From NCBI GenBank assembly GCA_023213395.1, contig CM041465.1, forward strand, positions 98,525,741 through 98,589,740: a stretch of DNA of 64,000 bases. The letters run 5' to 3'. Source of the stretch: Cycas panzhihuaensis. Its lineage: Eukaryota > Cycadophyta. This document shows, piece after piece, positions 23,600-34,293 of this stretch; position 1 is the stretch's first letter; each line of letters begins with the position of its first letter. The notes under the pieces are model-generated. The model was not told the DNA's origin. It saw only the letters and a list, made by a program, of their open reading frames with translations, and made no database searches. The position numbers were made by a program, and so were the translations under genes.

Positions 23600-24650
23600 C
23601 CTATTCTAAAAGCCCCTGCACTCTCCAAGACCATTCCTGTGTGCCTTGATCGTTATGACTTTCAAAGGGCTCTTAACAACCCACTATGAAAGGGAATCTT
23701 TTCTCTGTCATTGATGAGCTTCATATCGTGGCTGCCAGAATATCCATAATGGACATATTGAGGAGCTGCCTTGAATAATGCACACTACTCTTAGAGGCCT
23801 TAGGATTAGGGGATGCACCTGCTCACACCTTGGGTGTCACCCCAAGTCATGAGCCCATCATCTCCTTTGATCCTAAGGATATTCCCCTTGCTAGTGAAAG
23901 GGAGTGCCAATGGAATTTCCCTTTCACTATTATTATCAATACTCTAGATTATACTTTATGAAGAACTATTCTCGATAATGGTTCTTCTGTTAATGCCATG
24001 CCCTTGCGCGCTATGCAAGAGCTCAGTATATCAGCTTTAGAACCAGTTCCATGGCGGTGCCAATGCTATGATGGTAGCAAAATGACACCCTTAAGATCGG
24101 TGTCTATCTCGCTTACTCTTGAGGACAAGACTATCCTCACTGATATTATAGTTCTTGACACTGACATCAACTACAATCTTTTGTTGAGATGCCCATGGCT
24201 TGATCAGATGGGGGCCATGTACTCATCCCATTGGGGACAACTTAAATCCATCCACGAAGGGTGAATGAGAGTCATCTCTTAGGAGCTTCCTCCCATTAGG
24301 CAACCACGTCAATCCCGCCAAGCGAGTCACGGCCAAGCAAAAGGTGAAAAAGGCCTTTCTACCCATGCCTCTACTTATTCTATTGACATCCCTGACTCAT
24401 CCCTTTTGGAAGAAGACCCTTAATCCTCTTCTTCCAACCTCACGCATTTCACCCCTATTAGTGTCAGAAGTTATGGGTACCTTGCCATACTTAGTGACGA
24501 TGAGTCTGGTGGTGAGGATGAGGACCTCCCTCACCCTGTTTCCCTTCTAGGCATGAGTAGGGGTCACCTCCTTTGTTTTAGATCCCGCTCTAGAACCCCT
24601 AAAGTTGGTGAAACCAGTTCTGCCCTTATGTCTCATGTCATCATCCATGT
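23600..24650 (+). pseudogene. pol: G1 aspartic protease and linker (broken)
   Basis: An upstream segment contains VCLDRYDF.RAL, VIDELH and MDILRSC motifs shared with G3. Then comes the retropepsin site ILDNGSSVNAMPL at about 23968-24006 (catalytic Asp-x-Gly kept) and the flap-to-C-terminal pattern LEDKTILTDIIVLD..INYNLLLRCPWLDQMGA near 24118-24215. Stops occur at 24262-24264 and elsewhere. The following Ser/Thr/Pro-rich linker is degenerate. The enzyme would cut Gag-Pol into mature proteins. Confidence 0.75.
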
Positions 24651-24657
24651 TGATTAG

Positions 24658-26600
24658 ATGCTCTTTGAATCTTCCCTTTCATTGCCACACATAAGTAGCA
24701 AGGCTGGGGAGCCTCCTGTCGTCCCTTGTGAGGGACCTCTTCCTGGCTCTTCTAGGGAGTCCGTCGGGTATGCCGAGCAGTGTGATGACCACTACGGTCT
24801 CACTGTCTCTACTTCCCTTCACCCTTCATCTTCTCGAAGTGTGGTCATCCATGGGGTGGACTACTTTAAGAATGATAAAGCTCTACTTGAGCACTTAGCG
24901 GGCTCCGTGCCTAACCTTCCTTCTGGTCACCATAGGCTTGGCTATCAAAAGGTCTTGGCAATTAGGTCTTCTCTCACTAACCCAATTTTGTCCCTTGTTC
25001 CATCCCTTCCTATTGAATGAGCCCCCCTCTACTTTGAGGAGGGGAATGCTGCATGCATGGGGGAAACCCAAGAGTTTTAGGATATTTTTGCATGGGACTA
25101 CTCTGATATGAAGGGAATTGATCCTTCAATTATAACCCATAACCTTACTATTATTCCTGGCGCTCGCCCCATGCGTCAGAAGCAACGCCCTCTTTACCCT
25201 AAGTTCTTAGCTGCTGTTAAAATGGAAGTTAAGAAACTTCTAAATGTAGGATTGATAACTTCCATCGACTACCCTAAATGGGTGTCTAATATTATCCCCA
25301 TTGCTAGAAAGAATAGGTCAATCTAAATACACATTGATTTTCGTGTTATCAATAACGCATGTCCTAAGGACAATTTCCCACTTCCTTTTATTGATTAAAT
25401 CATTGATTGAACTATTGATTTCAAAGTTATGCCCTTAATGAATGGCTTCTCCAACTACAACCAAATTTAAATCTCTCCTAAAGACCATTACAAGATGGCC
25501 TTCACCACTCCGTAGGGTACCTTCGCCTATAAGGCGAGGCCTTTCAGACTTAAGAATATAGGTGCCACTTATCAAAGGGTGATGCAATTCATTTTTTACG
25601 ATCTTATCAATAAATCCTTAGAGGTCTTTATGGATGACATGATGGGTCTCTCACGCATTAGAGCCCATCACCCTTCTGATTTACGCACTATCTTCGTACG
25701 GTATTGCAAATACCATATAAGCCTCAACCCTCTTAAATGTGTGTTTGCCATGACCAATGGCAAACTCCTTGGTTTCCTTGTGTCAAAACAAAGGATCTAA
25801 ATTAACCCTGATAAAGTCAAGGCCATCCCTTACATGCCACCTCCTAAAACCTAATGACAAATTAAGTCATTTTTAGGTAGGCTTGGTTTCCTTAAGTGTT
25901 TCTTGGCAAACTTTGCCATAAATACCAAACTGCTCATTAACCTATTAAAGAAGAAAACCCTATTTATTTGGTCTTCCAAGACCCAACAAGCCTTTGAAGA
26001 ACTTAAGGAAGCCCTTGCTTCTACCCTGACATTGGCACTTCCTCTCTTTGATTGGCCATTCATCCTGTATACCTCGGTAACCGATGAGTCTCTGGGTACC
26101 ATGTTAGCCTAGGAGGATGATTCAGGAGCCGATAAGGCTATTTACTTTATCAGTCGCACCCTCATAGATATTGAACTTAATTACTCCTCCACAGAGAAGG
26201 AATGCCTCTCCTTGGTACATGTAACCAAGAAGTTTAAGCATTACTTTCTTGGGAATACCACTCAGGTGATTATTCAATCCAATCCCCTGCATTATTTACT
26301 CACCTGACCCGACCTGATAGGTAGGACCAGTAAGTGGGTCATCCTCCTTCAGGAGTTAGACCTTCAAATCATTAACAGGAAGTCAAAGAAGGGGATGGTA
26401 GTGGCTGAGTAGCTTGTTGACACTCCTATCCCAAATCCTTTGGATGTTCCTGTTGATGACTCTCTTCCTGACAAGCCCATCTTGGTCATTCAAGACTCCC
26501 CTCCTCATCCGCTTACTGATAGCGAGTGGTATAGGGACATCGTACAATACCTCACTCAACAGCAGTATTACCCTAATGCTAGAGATGAAGTTAGGTCTCA
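24658..26600 (+). pseudogene. pol: G1 reverse transcriptase-RNase H (stops only)
   Basis: One frame can be followed from about 24658 through integrase with stop codons but no evident frameshift. RT signs: MKGIDPSIITHNLTI near 25108, RQKQRPLYPKFLAAVKMEV, RVINNACPKDNFPLP near 25342, then the catalytic block FMDDMMGLS near 25627-25655. The Asp-Asp pair is intact. Next are SFLGRLGF and the RNase H part: FILYTSVTDESLGTMLA, AIYFISRTL...ELNYS..EKECLSLV near 26140-26220. Stops mostly replace Trp and Gln codons (for example 25324, 25854, 26112), as expected from C-to-T decay. Confidence 0.85.
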
Positions 26601-26609
26601 TATTTAGGC

Positions 26610-27771
26610 TACTACTAGGCAATACTTCCTTATGGGTGAAGCATTATACAAGAGATCCTTTGATGGGATCCTTCTTCGTTGCGTCATCCCTAACGAAGTG
26701 AACCAAATACTCCATGAATGCCACAATGACATTTGCGGGGGCCACTTTGGGGGCCAATCCATAGCCCAAAGGATCCTTCGTATGGGGTACTATTGGCCAT
26801 CCCTCTTTAAGGACGCCCATGCTTACACCCTGAGATGTTGAAAATGCCAAGAGCACACGGACATCACCCACTTACCTTCTGAGGCTCTCCACCCCATTAT
26901 ATCTCCATGGCCCTTCTCCTAATAGGGGTTGGACCTCATTAGATCCATATCCCCATCCTCTTCATTATAGGATAAGTTCATCTTGACTGCTACAGAGTAC
27001 TTTACTAAATGGGCGGAAGACATTCCTTTAACTACCACTCCTGGTAAGACGATAGCCACCTTCCTCTACTAGCATATCATCTACTGCTTCGGGGTTCCTG
27101 ATGTCCTGATCACGGACAACATAACTCCTTTTCACAATAAAGAGATGGATGAGCTTTGTGAGAAATTCAACATTTCTCATAAAACTTCCTCTCCTTACTA
27201 CCCCCAGGCCAATGGCCAGGTCGAATCGTTCAATAAAACTCTTATAAGTATTCTAAAGAAGACCGTTGCCCAATCTCAAAGAGATTGGCACCTCCAGCTC
27301 TCTTCCGCCCTATGAGCATATCACACATCTATCTGTACAGCTAAGGGAATGACTACTTTCTCTCTAGTCTATAAGACGGAGGTGATTCTCCCATTAGAAG
27401 TGGAGATTCCTTCTCTACGGGTCTCTCTCTAAGGTTTTGTTGCTGAGGAGTCTATCCGCCAGGCTTTCCTCTTATACCTCGAGGCCTTAGATGAGAAATG
27501 CTTGGCTGCCTACCAAGCCAACCTTGCCTCTAAGGCTAGGGCATGAAGGACTTATAATAAACACCTTCATTCCCATCCTTTACATCCTGGGGACCACATC
27601 CTCAAACTGGAATATCTCCATGATCACCTGACCAAATTTGGACCCAAGTGGGTTGGCCCTTTTGTCGTTCCCAAGAGCCTTAGGAACGATGCTTACCGGA
27701 TCACCACCCTAGAGGGCCTCGAATTTGAGAAGGTTATTAATGGAAAATTCTTAAAAAAATTTTATGCATGA
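26610..27771 (+). pseudogene. pol: G1 integrase (stops only)
   Basis: The zinc-binding domain HECHNDICGGHF, then LRC-stop-KCQEH, lies at about 26713-26855 (HHCC pattern kept). In the catalytic core, D lies in GLDLI near 26932, D in DVLITDN near 27100-27120, and E in ANGQVESFNKTL near 27210-27240. The C-terminal region LKLEYLHDHLTKFGPKWVGPF followed by EFEKVINGKFLKKFYA (27600-27768) ends with TGA at 27769-27771. All three catalytic positions are readable, but several stops interrupt the frame. Integrase inserts the cDNA. The five-base target duplications at G1 are its footprint. Confidence 0.85.
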
Positions 27772-28536
27772 CTATGTCACTCTTCTCTATGTGCTCTGAA
27801 ATAAGACTAAACTACCATCCTAGGTGCGTCCCCATTCCCCCTAATCACAGGTGGAATGATGACTTAGGGTGGCCTTCCTGCCTCTTTCGGGTTCCTCCCG
27901 TGGAATCCCTTATCCCCTTTTCCTCTGGGGGGCCCTGTCTTCCTAATTGGGTGTATTATCTTAGTTGCTCCTGAGCTTGGGTACATTCTATAACTAGGAT
28001 GGTATGTGGGAGTATCGTCACTCCCTTCCTACTAGCACTTCCTTTGCATACCCCACTATGCTCCCATGTAGACATGTGTGCCGCCCTACCTCCTAACCTT
28101 ACATATGTCTATTATCACTGCTCATGATGACCGTGTATACGTCTATTAGGAATATGGCCCTACATAAAAGGAAGTATATGTAGCCTAAACAATCCTCTAT
28201 CACAAACCATATGATAATCAATCAAAAAATATCATAACATATACCTCCTCGTGCATCCGTGCATCCTCATACATATACATACATACACATAAAAGTAAAT
28301 ATAACATCATTCATCATCATGTGTCATCATACACATCAATATATATCAATGGGGAGCCAATGGCCCCATATATATATATAATTGTCATGTGTCATATCAT
28401 ATAAATGGTATGGTACATCATCTGTGAAAAGTTGGAATCCTTGTAGGGAGGAGTACAATCATGTGGCAACATATGGTGACTCCCTAGAGGTCCAGTGCTT
28501 TCCCATATCAAATCAAAAATCACTATATCTTACTCT
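27772..28536. other. G1 spacer between convergent pol and antisense gene
   Basis: Non-coding, but alignable with 43970-44736 in G2 and 53442-54077 in G3. It holds an 18-base near-palindrome GGGAGTATCGTCACTCCC at 28008-28025 and a microsatellite-like CAT/ATA-rich stretch at 28220-28420. Both flanking genes end facing it, so it must hold the transcript ends of pol and of the antisense gene. Confidence 0.55.
28008..28025. terminator. Conserved palindrome in the convergent spacer (G1)
   Basis: GGGAGTATCGTCACTCCC can form an 8-base-pair stem. The matching place in G3 reads GGGAGTAACGATACTCC, and in G2 GAGAGTAATGATACTTGAG. A role in 3' end formation of the two convergent transcripts is a guess from position. 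Confidence 0.3.
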
Positions 28537-30413
28537 CTAGTACTACCCAGCTCCAGGGGTGTCATCTCCTAGTCTATGTTATCCCTCTCCTAGGGACCAC
28601 ATGCCTCCCAGAGTCCTCCTGTGTCTTTAGGATCTCCCTACCTCACTCCCCTCGTCCCGAGGCCTCCTCAGGGTCATTGCCACCATGTGGGTATATGTCC
28701 TACTCCTCATGCCATTGAACCCATCAACGGATCGTATCATGCCTAGATATGATCCCTCTCATCCTCCACTCCTCAGAGCCGCTCCTCCAGCACTCCTATC
28801 CTGATGTGACTCTTCGCATTACCACCTGCTCCTCACTGAGCCTCTGAAGCCTAGACTCAGCCTTGTAGAGCATCTCTCTCCACCCTGGTTGTATCCAACT
28901 CCCCTTGTAGTTGTCCCACTCTTGCCTCATACTCCTAGGACTCTACCGCTCACACGTCTCTGGCCCTAACTAAAGGGACGAATGCTGTCATATAGTCTCC
29001 TGCTGACCATGGCTCCTCTCCTGCCTAGATAGGAGGTTATCCCTCTATGTAGACCTGAGGAAACATCTCCCGGACTACCACCTCAATCAATCTCCTGATG
29101 TCCACCACTCCTACAAAATCTAACATGCCACATGTTAGTATATACATCTATAAGTATACCAAACAAATCAAATAAAACATAACAACTAGATATCTGATAA
29201 TCGAAAGATGATGGGAAAAAGGTAGTATCTCACCTGTTGGAACTGCCAGATCCCTGACTCAGATGATTACCTCCTCCTCGGGTCCTCCATCTACTACTAG
29301 TACCTCCTCTCTTACTGCCTAGCCTGTTGGAGCACCTCCACCCTCCTCTACTGGTGCTGCTACTACCCAGACTCTCCCTACTATCCTTAGCTTCTGGACT
29401 AGTGTCTAAGAAGCTCCACCTCTCCTTATAGTCCCTGATAGACCCACCTCTACACCTATGGCTCCCAATGGCCTTGCCTCCCCTCCTACGGTCCCTGATA
29501 GACCTACCTCTCCACCTATTACTCGTAATGGACTGGCCCCATCACCTCTGTTGCCTCCATCATCGTCATCTCCCTTACCAGGGATACCTCCTACTCCTCC
29601 TACCTCATCATCACTATCCCGCCTCACCCCTCTATATGGATCTGATATGTAGTCTACCATAGTGAGGAGGTCTAGTGATATAGCCTCCATCGAATGCCTG
29701 ACATATGCCTAGTCCTCGGTTCCTCTGAACTGAGTCTGCCACCTATGGACCATAGGAGCCCATGTTAAAATTATGTAGGACCCTCCTGGTGGTGCCACTG
29801 CTCTAAAGTGATTAAAGAACCAACACTACAGTAGTGTGTTGTAGGACAATCCTCCTCTTCTAGCTACCTTGATGGAATCCAACTGGCAACCAAGTTCTCC
29901 ACTATCAACATGGCCCAATCTAATCTCTCCCTGGCCTCGTATCTCCTCACTGTGTCTATTCATCTGTTGGGTATGTCCCTATAATTTTGTTTATGAGATA
30001 TCCAAAATAGAATATATAGTGTAATCAATTTCCTCACATGAGGAATCCTAGACATGATCATACTCTAGACCAGTATGCCTCTCCTCTCCCACTGGTCCTA
30101 ACCTATGAAATAAGTCACTACCTCCACTGGTGCTCCTACTACTAGTACTCCCAAGATCCTCCTAACATATCTTAGTGTGACTGTGTCATCTCCCACTTGG
30201 GGGAGATGGAACACATACCTCCGTCAATTCCAATGCGAGACAATATCCACTAGGAGGCATTGGTCTAATGCATATTGTGGTGTTTGAATGGACTTCAATA
30301 GGCTGCATCTTCCCAGCACTCATCGATCTCCCCGAGTCATCATCTCAATGAAACTAAGCATAGACACTCCTATATTCTCATGGTTATCCATCACAATAAT
30401 TGCCTATAAAACA
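28537..30413 (-). pseudogene. G1 antisense plant-mobile-domain gene (broken)
   Basis: Read on the minus strand, exon 2 starts at 30413 after a TTTATAG acceptor with MDNHENIGVSMLSFIEMM. It continues with LDQCLLVDIVSHWN, then RRYVFHLPQVGDDTVTL, then RRILGVLV.GAP. This is the plant mobile domain pattern (PF10536) known from MAIN/MAIL proteins and from transposons. An acidic region follows (SLDLLTMVDYISDPYRGVR, then DSDDE near 29610-29690), with Gly-rich repeats. An intron at 29111-29233 separates a last exon with Arg/Ser-rich C-terminus ending at TAG 28537-28539. Stops and shifts are present. Orientation is opposite to pol. Its biochemical role in the element is unknown. Confidence 0.7.
29111..29233 (-). 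other. Intron 2 of the G1 antisense gene
   Basis: The minus strand reads CCAACAG/GTGAGATACTACC ... GATTTTGTAG/GAGTGGTGG, a plant-type GT-AG intron of 123 bases. The same intron with matching borders is found in G2 (43215-43346) and G3 (52747-52857), while its interior varies in length and sequence more than the exons. Confidence 0.65.
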
Positions 30414-30770
30414 CCCCAAAAACTAGTCAAAATCTAGAGTTTAGCATAGGGCCCACTGAGATTTTATCCATGTTTCAGTGGTCCAGTGGCAAAGATCATG
30501 GTACCGCAATCTTTGCTATAGTGCCAATGTCACCCCCTCAAAATGGGGGGTTTCCTTTCCTAAAAAAATAAAATTTTCTGCCCCGGTGGGCTGCACTAAG
30601 GCCCACCAGGACCAACGTTGCCTAATGCCCTAGTCCCCCCTTTCATTGGGTCTAATTCAGAATCTAGAAGATCGCTATTTGCCCTTAAGGGGCCTAAAAC
30701 TACATCAAAAACTATTAAAAAGTAATGAAATTCAAGTGATGAAATGCGGTTCGGTATGAGTGATCCACTC
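30414..30770 (-). other. Candidate intron 1 of the G1 antisense gene
   Basis: The donor position reads A/ATGAGTGGATC on the minus strand, where G2 and G3 keep GTGAGTGGATC. The acceptor TTTTATAG is at 30414-30417. A GGTACC module (30480-30545) lies inside. The donor has lost its G in this copy, so splicing here would fail. Confidence 0.45.
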
Positions 30771-30954
30771 ATTAGATCTGGTCTCACTACTGTAATTTCA
30801 TCTCTCTGGTCTCACTGGTTGTCCCCACATCCTAATCCAACAGTCAAATCTCTCCTTGTATGCCTCTAAAGTTGGGCGACACTCTACTATGTAAGGGGAA
30901 TGGCTCTGAATCATTTATGAGCCTCTGAAAATGAATTCCATTTTTGCCGAGTTT

Positions 30955-30964
30955 CCTTTATATA
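30955..30964 (-). promoter_or_regulatory. TATA box of the G1 antisense gene
   Basis: The minus strand reads CTTATATAAAGGAAACTCGG. G2 (CTTATATAAGGAAAACTTGG) and G3 (CTATATAAGGAAACTTGG) have the same box at the matching place, each about 0.5-0.7 kb ahead of exon 2. Conservation of a TATA box in the strand opposite to pol supports an own promoter. Confidence 0.55.
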
Positions 30965-31529
30965 AGTAGAGGCCCTGGTAGGCACTTCTCCTATTTCTCT
31001 CGTTGTGACATCTTTTGAGACTGTCTCCTTTCTATGATCACCTTTGCCTTCTGGGTCCATCTCCAGTTTTACCCCCATGGCCTTCTTTTTCTTCGGACCT
31101 ACCATGTGTATTTATGGCACCCTTTCCTTTACCTTGCGAGGCTCTTTCTGTCTTATTTTACATGCCACCTCCATATATACTTGAGTTTATACTCGTTTGA
31201 CTTGTTTTACTATCTTGGATCTATTTTCACTACCTGTTCGCGCCTTTGGGACTTCCAAAGGAAGTCTCCCCCTTGTTTGGGATCACATTTCACTCCCTTA
31301 AGCGACCTTTGGCACCCTAGAGGGGCCTTTTCACTGCCAGTTCTTTCTTGTCCGTTCGACATCCCTCTTCGCCTTCGAGTAGCCTCATCTTTGGGTCTTT
31401 TTGTCTTTTGCAGCCTTGGTCAACAACTGTTTTTATCATTTACGATGGCTCCCTACTGTTCAGTCCTCTCCACTTACTAGCCCCGTTAGCATTCTTCTCT
31501 CTACCCAGACCTCTATTTTTCTGTCATGG
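30965..31529. other. G1 region upstream of the second RNase H
   Basis: T/C-rich plus-strand sequence that on the minus strand lies upstream of the antisense TATA box. It aligns with 50400-50890 in G3 and 35448-36010 in G2. Frames of up to about 150 codons (31034-31480) are open but not kept in the other copies. I therefore treat it as a shared regulatory or linker region. Confidence 0.45.
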
Positions 31530-31990
31530 CATTACTCATTTTCACTAATGGTAGAAGTCATGGTAACCATGGCCCTTCCACCACTGCATGGATTCTCTGT
31601 GACCCTTTATGGACATGAGTTCATGTGTTTTAGATCTTCCTGCCTGAAGCCACCAATAATGAAGTTGAGTACATAATTGTTATTGAGACCCTTACTTATG
31701 CACTCTGCTTCCACCATGGACCCATCGTTCTCCTTTATGACTCTTAGGTTGTGGTATCTCATGTCACCTAGGTCTACCAGGTGCGGTGCCCATGCCTGAG
31801 AGCCCTTACATCAACCACCAAATCCTTGTTAGCTTATTTTTCATCTATCGACATCTAACACATCCCTCGGGCTCTTAATGTCAAGGTGAATAACTGAGTT
31901 CATCTCATCCTTGAGCGTCATCTACCACTCCTTAATGGCCCACCTTGAGAGACTTGTCCAACCACCCATGCACCCAAGTCTTGGGTCATC
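31530..31990 (+). pseudogene. G1 second RNase H (RVT_3-like, sense)
   Basis: The plus strand reads TNGRSHGNHGPST..AWILCD near 31540, then FLPEATNNEVEYIIVIETL near 31640-31690, ALCFHHGPIVLLYDS, VVVSHVT, and a tail FSSIDI-stop-HIPRALNVKV..VHLILERHLPLL near 31838-31940. This is an extra RNase H of the RVT_3 (archaeal-like) type placed between the antisense gene and the 3' LTR. The G3 copy has the intact signature FTNGGSRGNPGPS. An additional RNase H is a known trait of Tat-group elements. Stops and shifts make this copy dead. Confidence 0.75.
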
Positions 31991-32435
31991 TTGCACTTCA
32001 TATTATGATCCATTTGCACCTATGAAAGTTGGCTGCTAATGAGGTTAAACTATGGTGACCACCTTGTTTGTTTCTTTCACTTTACTCTTAGTATCTTAGT
32101 ACATAACTCTCACTATCTTCGACTTGTGTCTGTATATAGCTCCTTGTTCATGACATCTATCAAGTCTTATATGTGGCCTTCACCACCCATTTATCCTATT
32201 CTTATAATAGGGGCATCCCCCTCATCTACTCCCATTACCTGTTGTCTATACGGTGATACATAGCCAACCCCTATGTTGTCTCGCCCTTGCCTTTACACCT
32301 ATGCATTCCACCATGACACTTGTCGTCACCCTTGGTTTACACTATTATTATGATTTATATATATATGTGCTACTAATATTGTGTTGCCAACACTCACCGT
32401 CGTATTATGCCTCTGAGCTATAAGGCTTTACTACC
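31991..32435 (+). other. G1 spacer before the 3' LTR
   Basis: Non-coding. It includes a TATATATATATG tract near 32357 and leads into the purine tract. It aligns with the equivalent spacers of G2 (17087-17569), G3 (49517-49900) and G4 (63535-63880). Confidence 0.5.
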
Positions 32436-32445
32436 AAGGGGGCAG
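32436..32445 (+). other. Polypurine tract of G1
   Basis: AAGGGGGCAG immediately before the TG of the 3' LTR. Confidence 0.8.
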
Positions 32446-34244
32446 TGTTTCTCGGCTCCCAGGAATAGGTTCTAGGCAAGTCGACTCAGGTAAGTGTAGG
32501 TATGCTTCTATCCTTTACCTTTACTGCTTCTTTAGAAAGGTAAATAGAAGCATCATTTCATTACATAGCTGATTGGCATATTTGAGTGATCATCTTGCAC
32601 ATGTTACTTGATCATACTACTTGTTATTCTCTCAACCTATGACAATCAGTGGGACATACATCCCCATGGCACTTACAACCCTCCTATGAAACTTTGTGTT
32701 ATCCTAGGTACCACTTAGCCTATGTGATCCATCACACCCCTTACCATATCACAACCCTTAGCACTTCGTTGAGTGTGATTGGTTGATCTCTATGCCAGTT
32801 ATCACTTTCTTGGGAGTCCTATCGCTTTGGTACCCCATCTGGTTTAGGTCATCTTCTCTATTTGACTGTCCCCAGCCATCTAGACAAAGGGCTGACCCCT
32901 CTTAGGCCTGGGGTACCCTCTTTAAGGCTCCTATGCATCCTCTTTTTAGCTTATTTTGGTCTCTGTCATCGCACTGCAGAAAATGTCATAGTACAGTGGT
33001 AAACTTTGCAGTACCATGAAGTTTACCATAGGGCAATTATCATAACATATTTTTTAAAATCTGCCTTAGAAAATTTCACTTTTTTCATAAAATTACCATG
33101 TGGATTTGACACCTATTGAGCTGTACCTCAACCCTAATTTTCCATTCAGCCTAGGGTTAGGTATAAAGCCCAAAATAACCTCATTTTCCTCCTCTTCTTC
33201 CACCTTCTTTTCTCTCTTCTCTCTCTTTCACAGGAGTTTTCTACAAGAACACCCTACAACACTCAAGTTCCCTATGTTCTAACATAAGATCCACCCATTA
33301 TAGCTCTGATCCATGGTAGCAGGCTCACTAACAAATGTCTCCAAGCAAGGACTCATACCCAAGTTTGGCCTCCACACCCCTACTACAGCTTTCAATGAGT
33401 TTGTTTCTAGATTATAACATCCTCCTAAGGACCCCCTGTAAGCATATTAGATCTGCTATTTCCTACTATTTTTAGGGGCAAACCTGCCTCCTACTTAGCC
33501 TAGTAGGTACTATTTCATTGTTGTTCCATGTATTTCCTTTGGATTATCTTGTTAAAGGTTAGGTATTTGAGCACATCATTCCTTTCCTTATTCTTTTAGT
33601 GTACATAGGGGGTACTCCTCCATTTCCTATTTTTTTGCCCTCTTCATCTCCCTATCCTCTCTTGGTTTTTACTAAGGAGGCTATGGTAGAGGACCCATAA
33701 AGAGTGAGAGAAAGGAGCTAAGGTGGGTTCCCATACCTACTAGGCCTGCTCCTTAAGGGCAACCCCCTTCTCCTCTTTCCTCTCCTCCACTTGTGCCTCT
33801 CTTATGTCACCAGGGAGCCTTCAGTATTTGGCCTGCATTGGATATCAGCATATGTAGCCCTTGCTACATTGTTTCCAGGCCTGCACACCTCTCTTGGGTA
33901 GCTCTTCCAGCTCTAAATGGTGTCTCACATCCATCTTGGGTCTTGACTTAGCCAATGTTATAATTTGCTGCATGTAGTATACTTGTAACATAGGTAACTT
34001 TCACAAACCTCATAATGTTTGTTTCCTTTACTATCCACTACCAATAGGCTATCCTAATCTATTGTTTCTTGTGTCTAAGGGTAGTGTGGAGGTGCACTTA
34101 TTAGAGGGTTAGCCATTCTGAGGCTAACCTCCCCTATATCTTGCCATGTGTTCATGGTTTTCTTGGGAGTTGTAGAGTTATTCTTTGGTGGAAGATTATT
34201 TAACTTGAAATACTCTAACTTTTAACATTTTAGCATTTTGCTAT

Positions 34245-34293
<49 letters not shown>

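Noticed and set aside
28180-28420. CAT/ATA-rich tract in the G1 spacer as a satellite array
   Set aside because: No regular period. It is a loose mix of short AT-rich words present in similar form in the G2 and G3 spacers.
31034-31480. 148-codon open frame on the plus strand in G1
   Set aside because: The aligned regions of G2 and G3 do not keep the frame. Content is Phe/Leu/Cys-rich, as expected for T/C-rich DNA.
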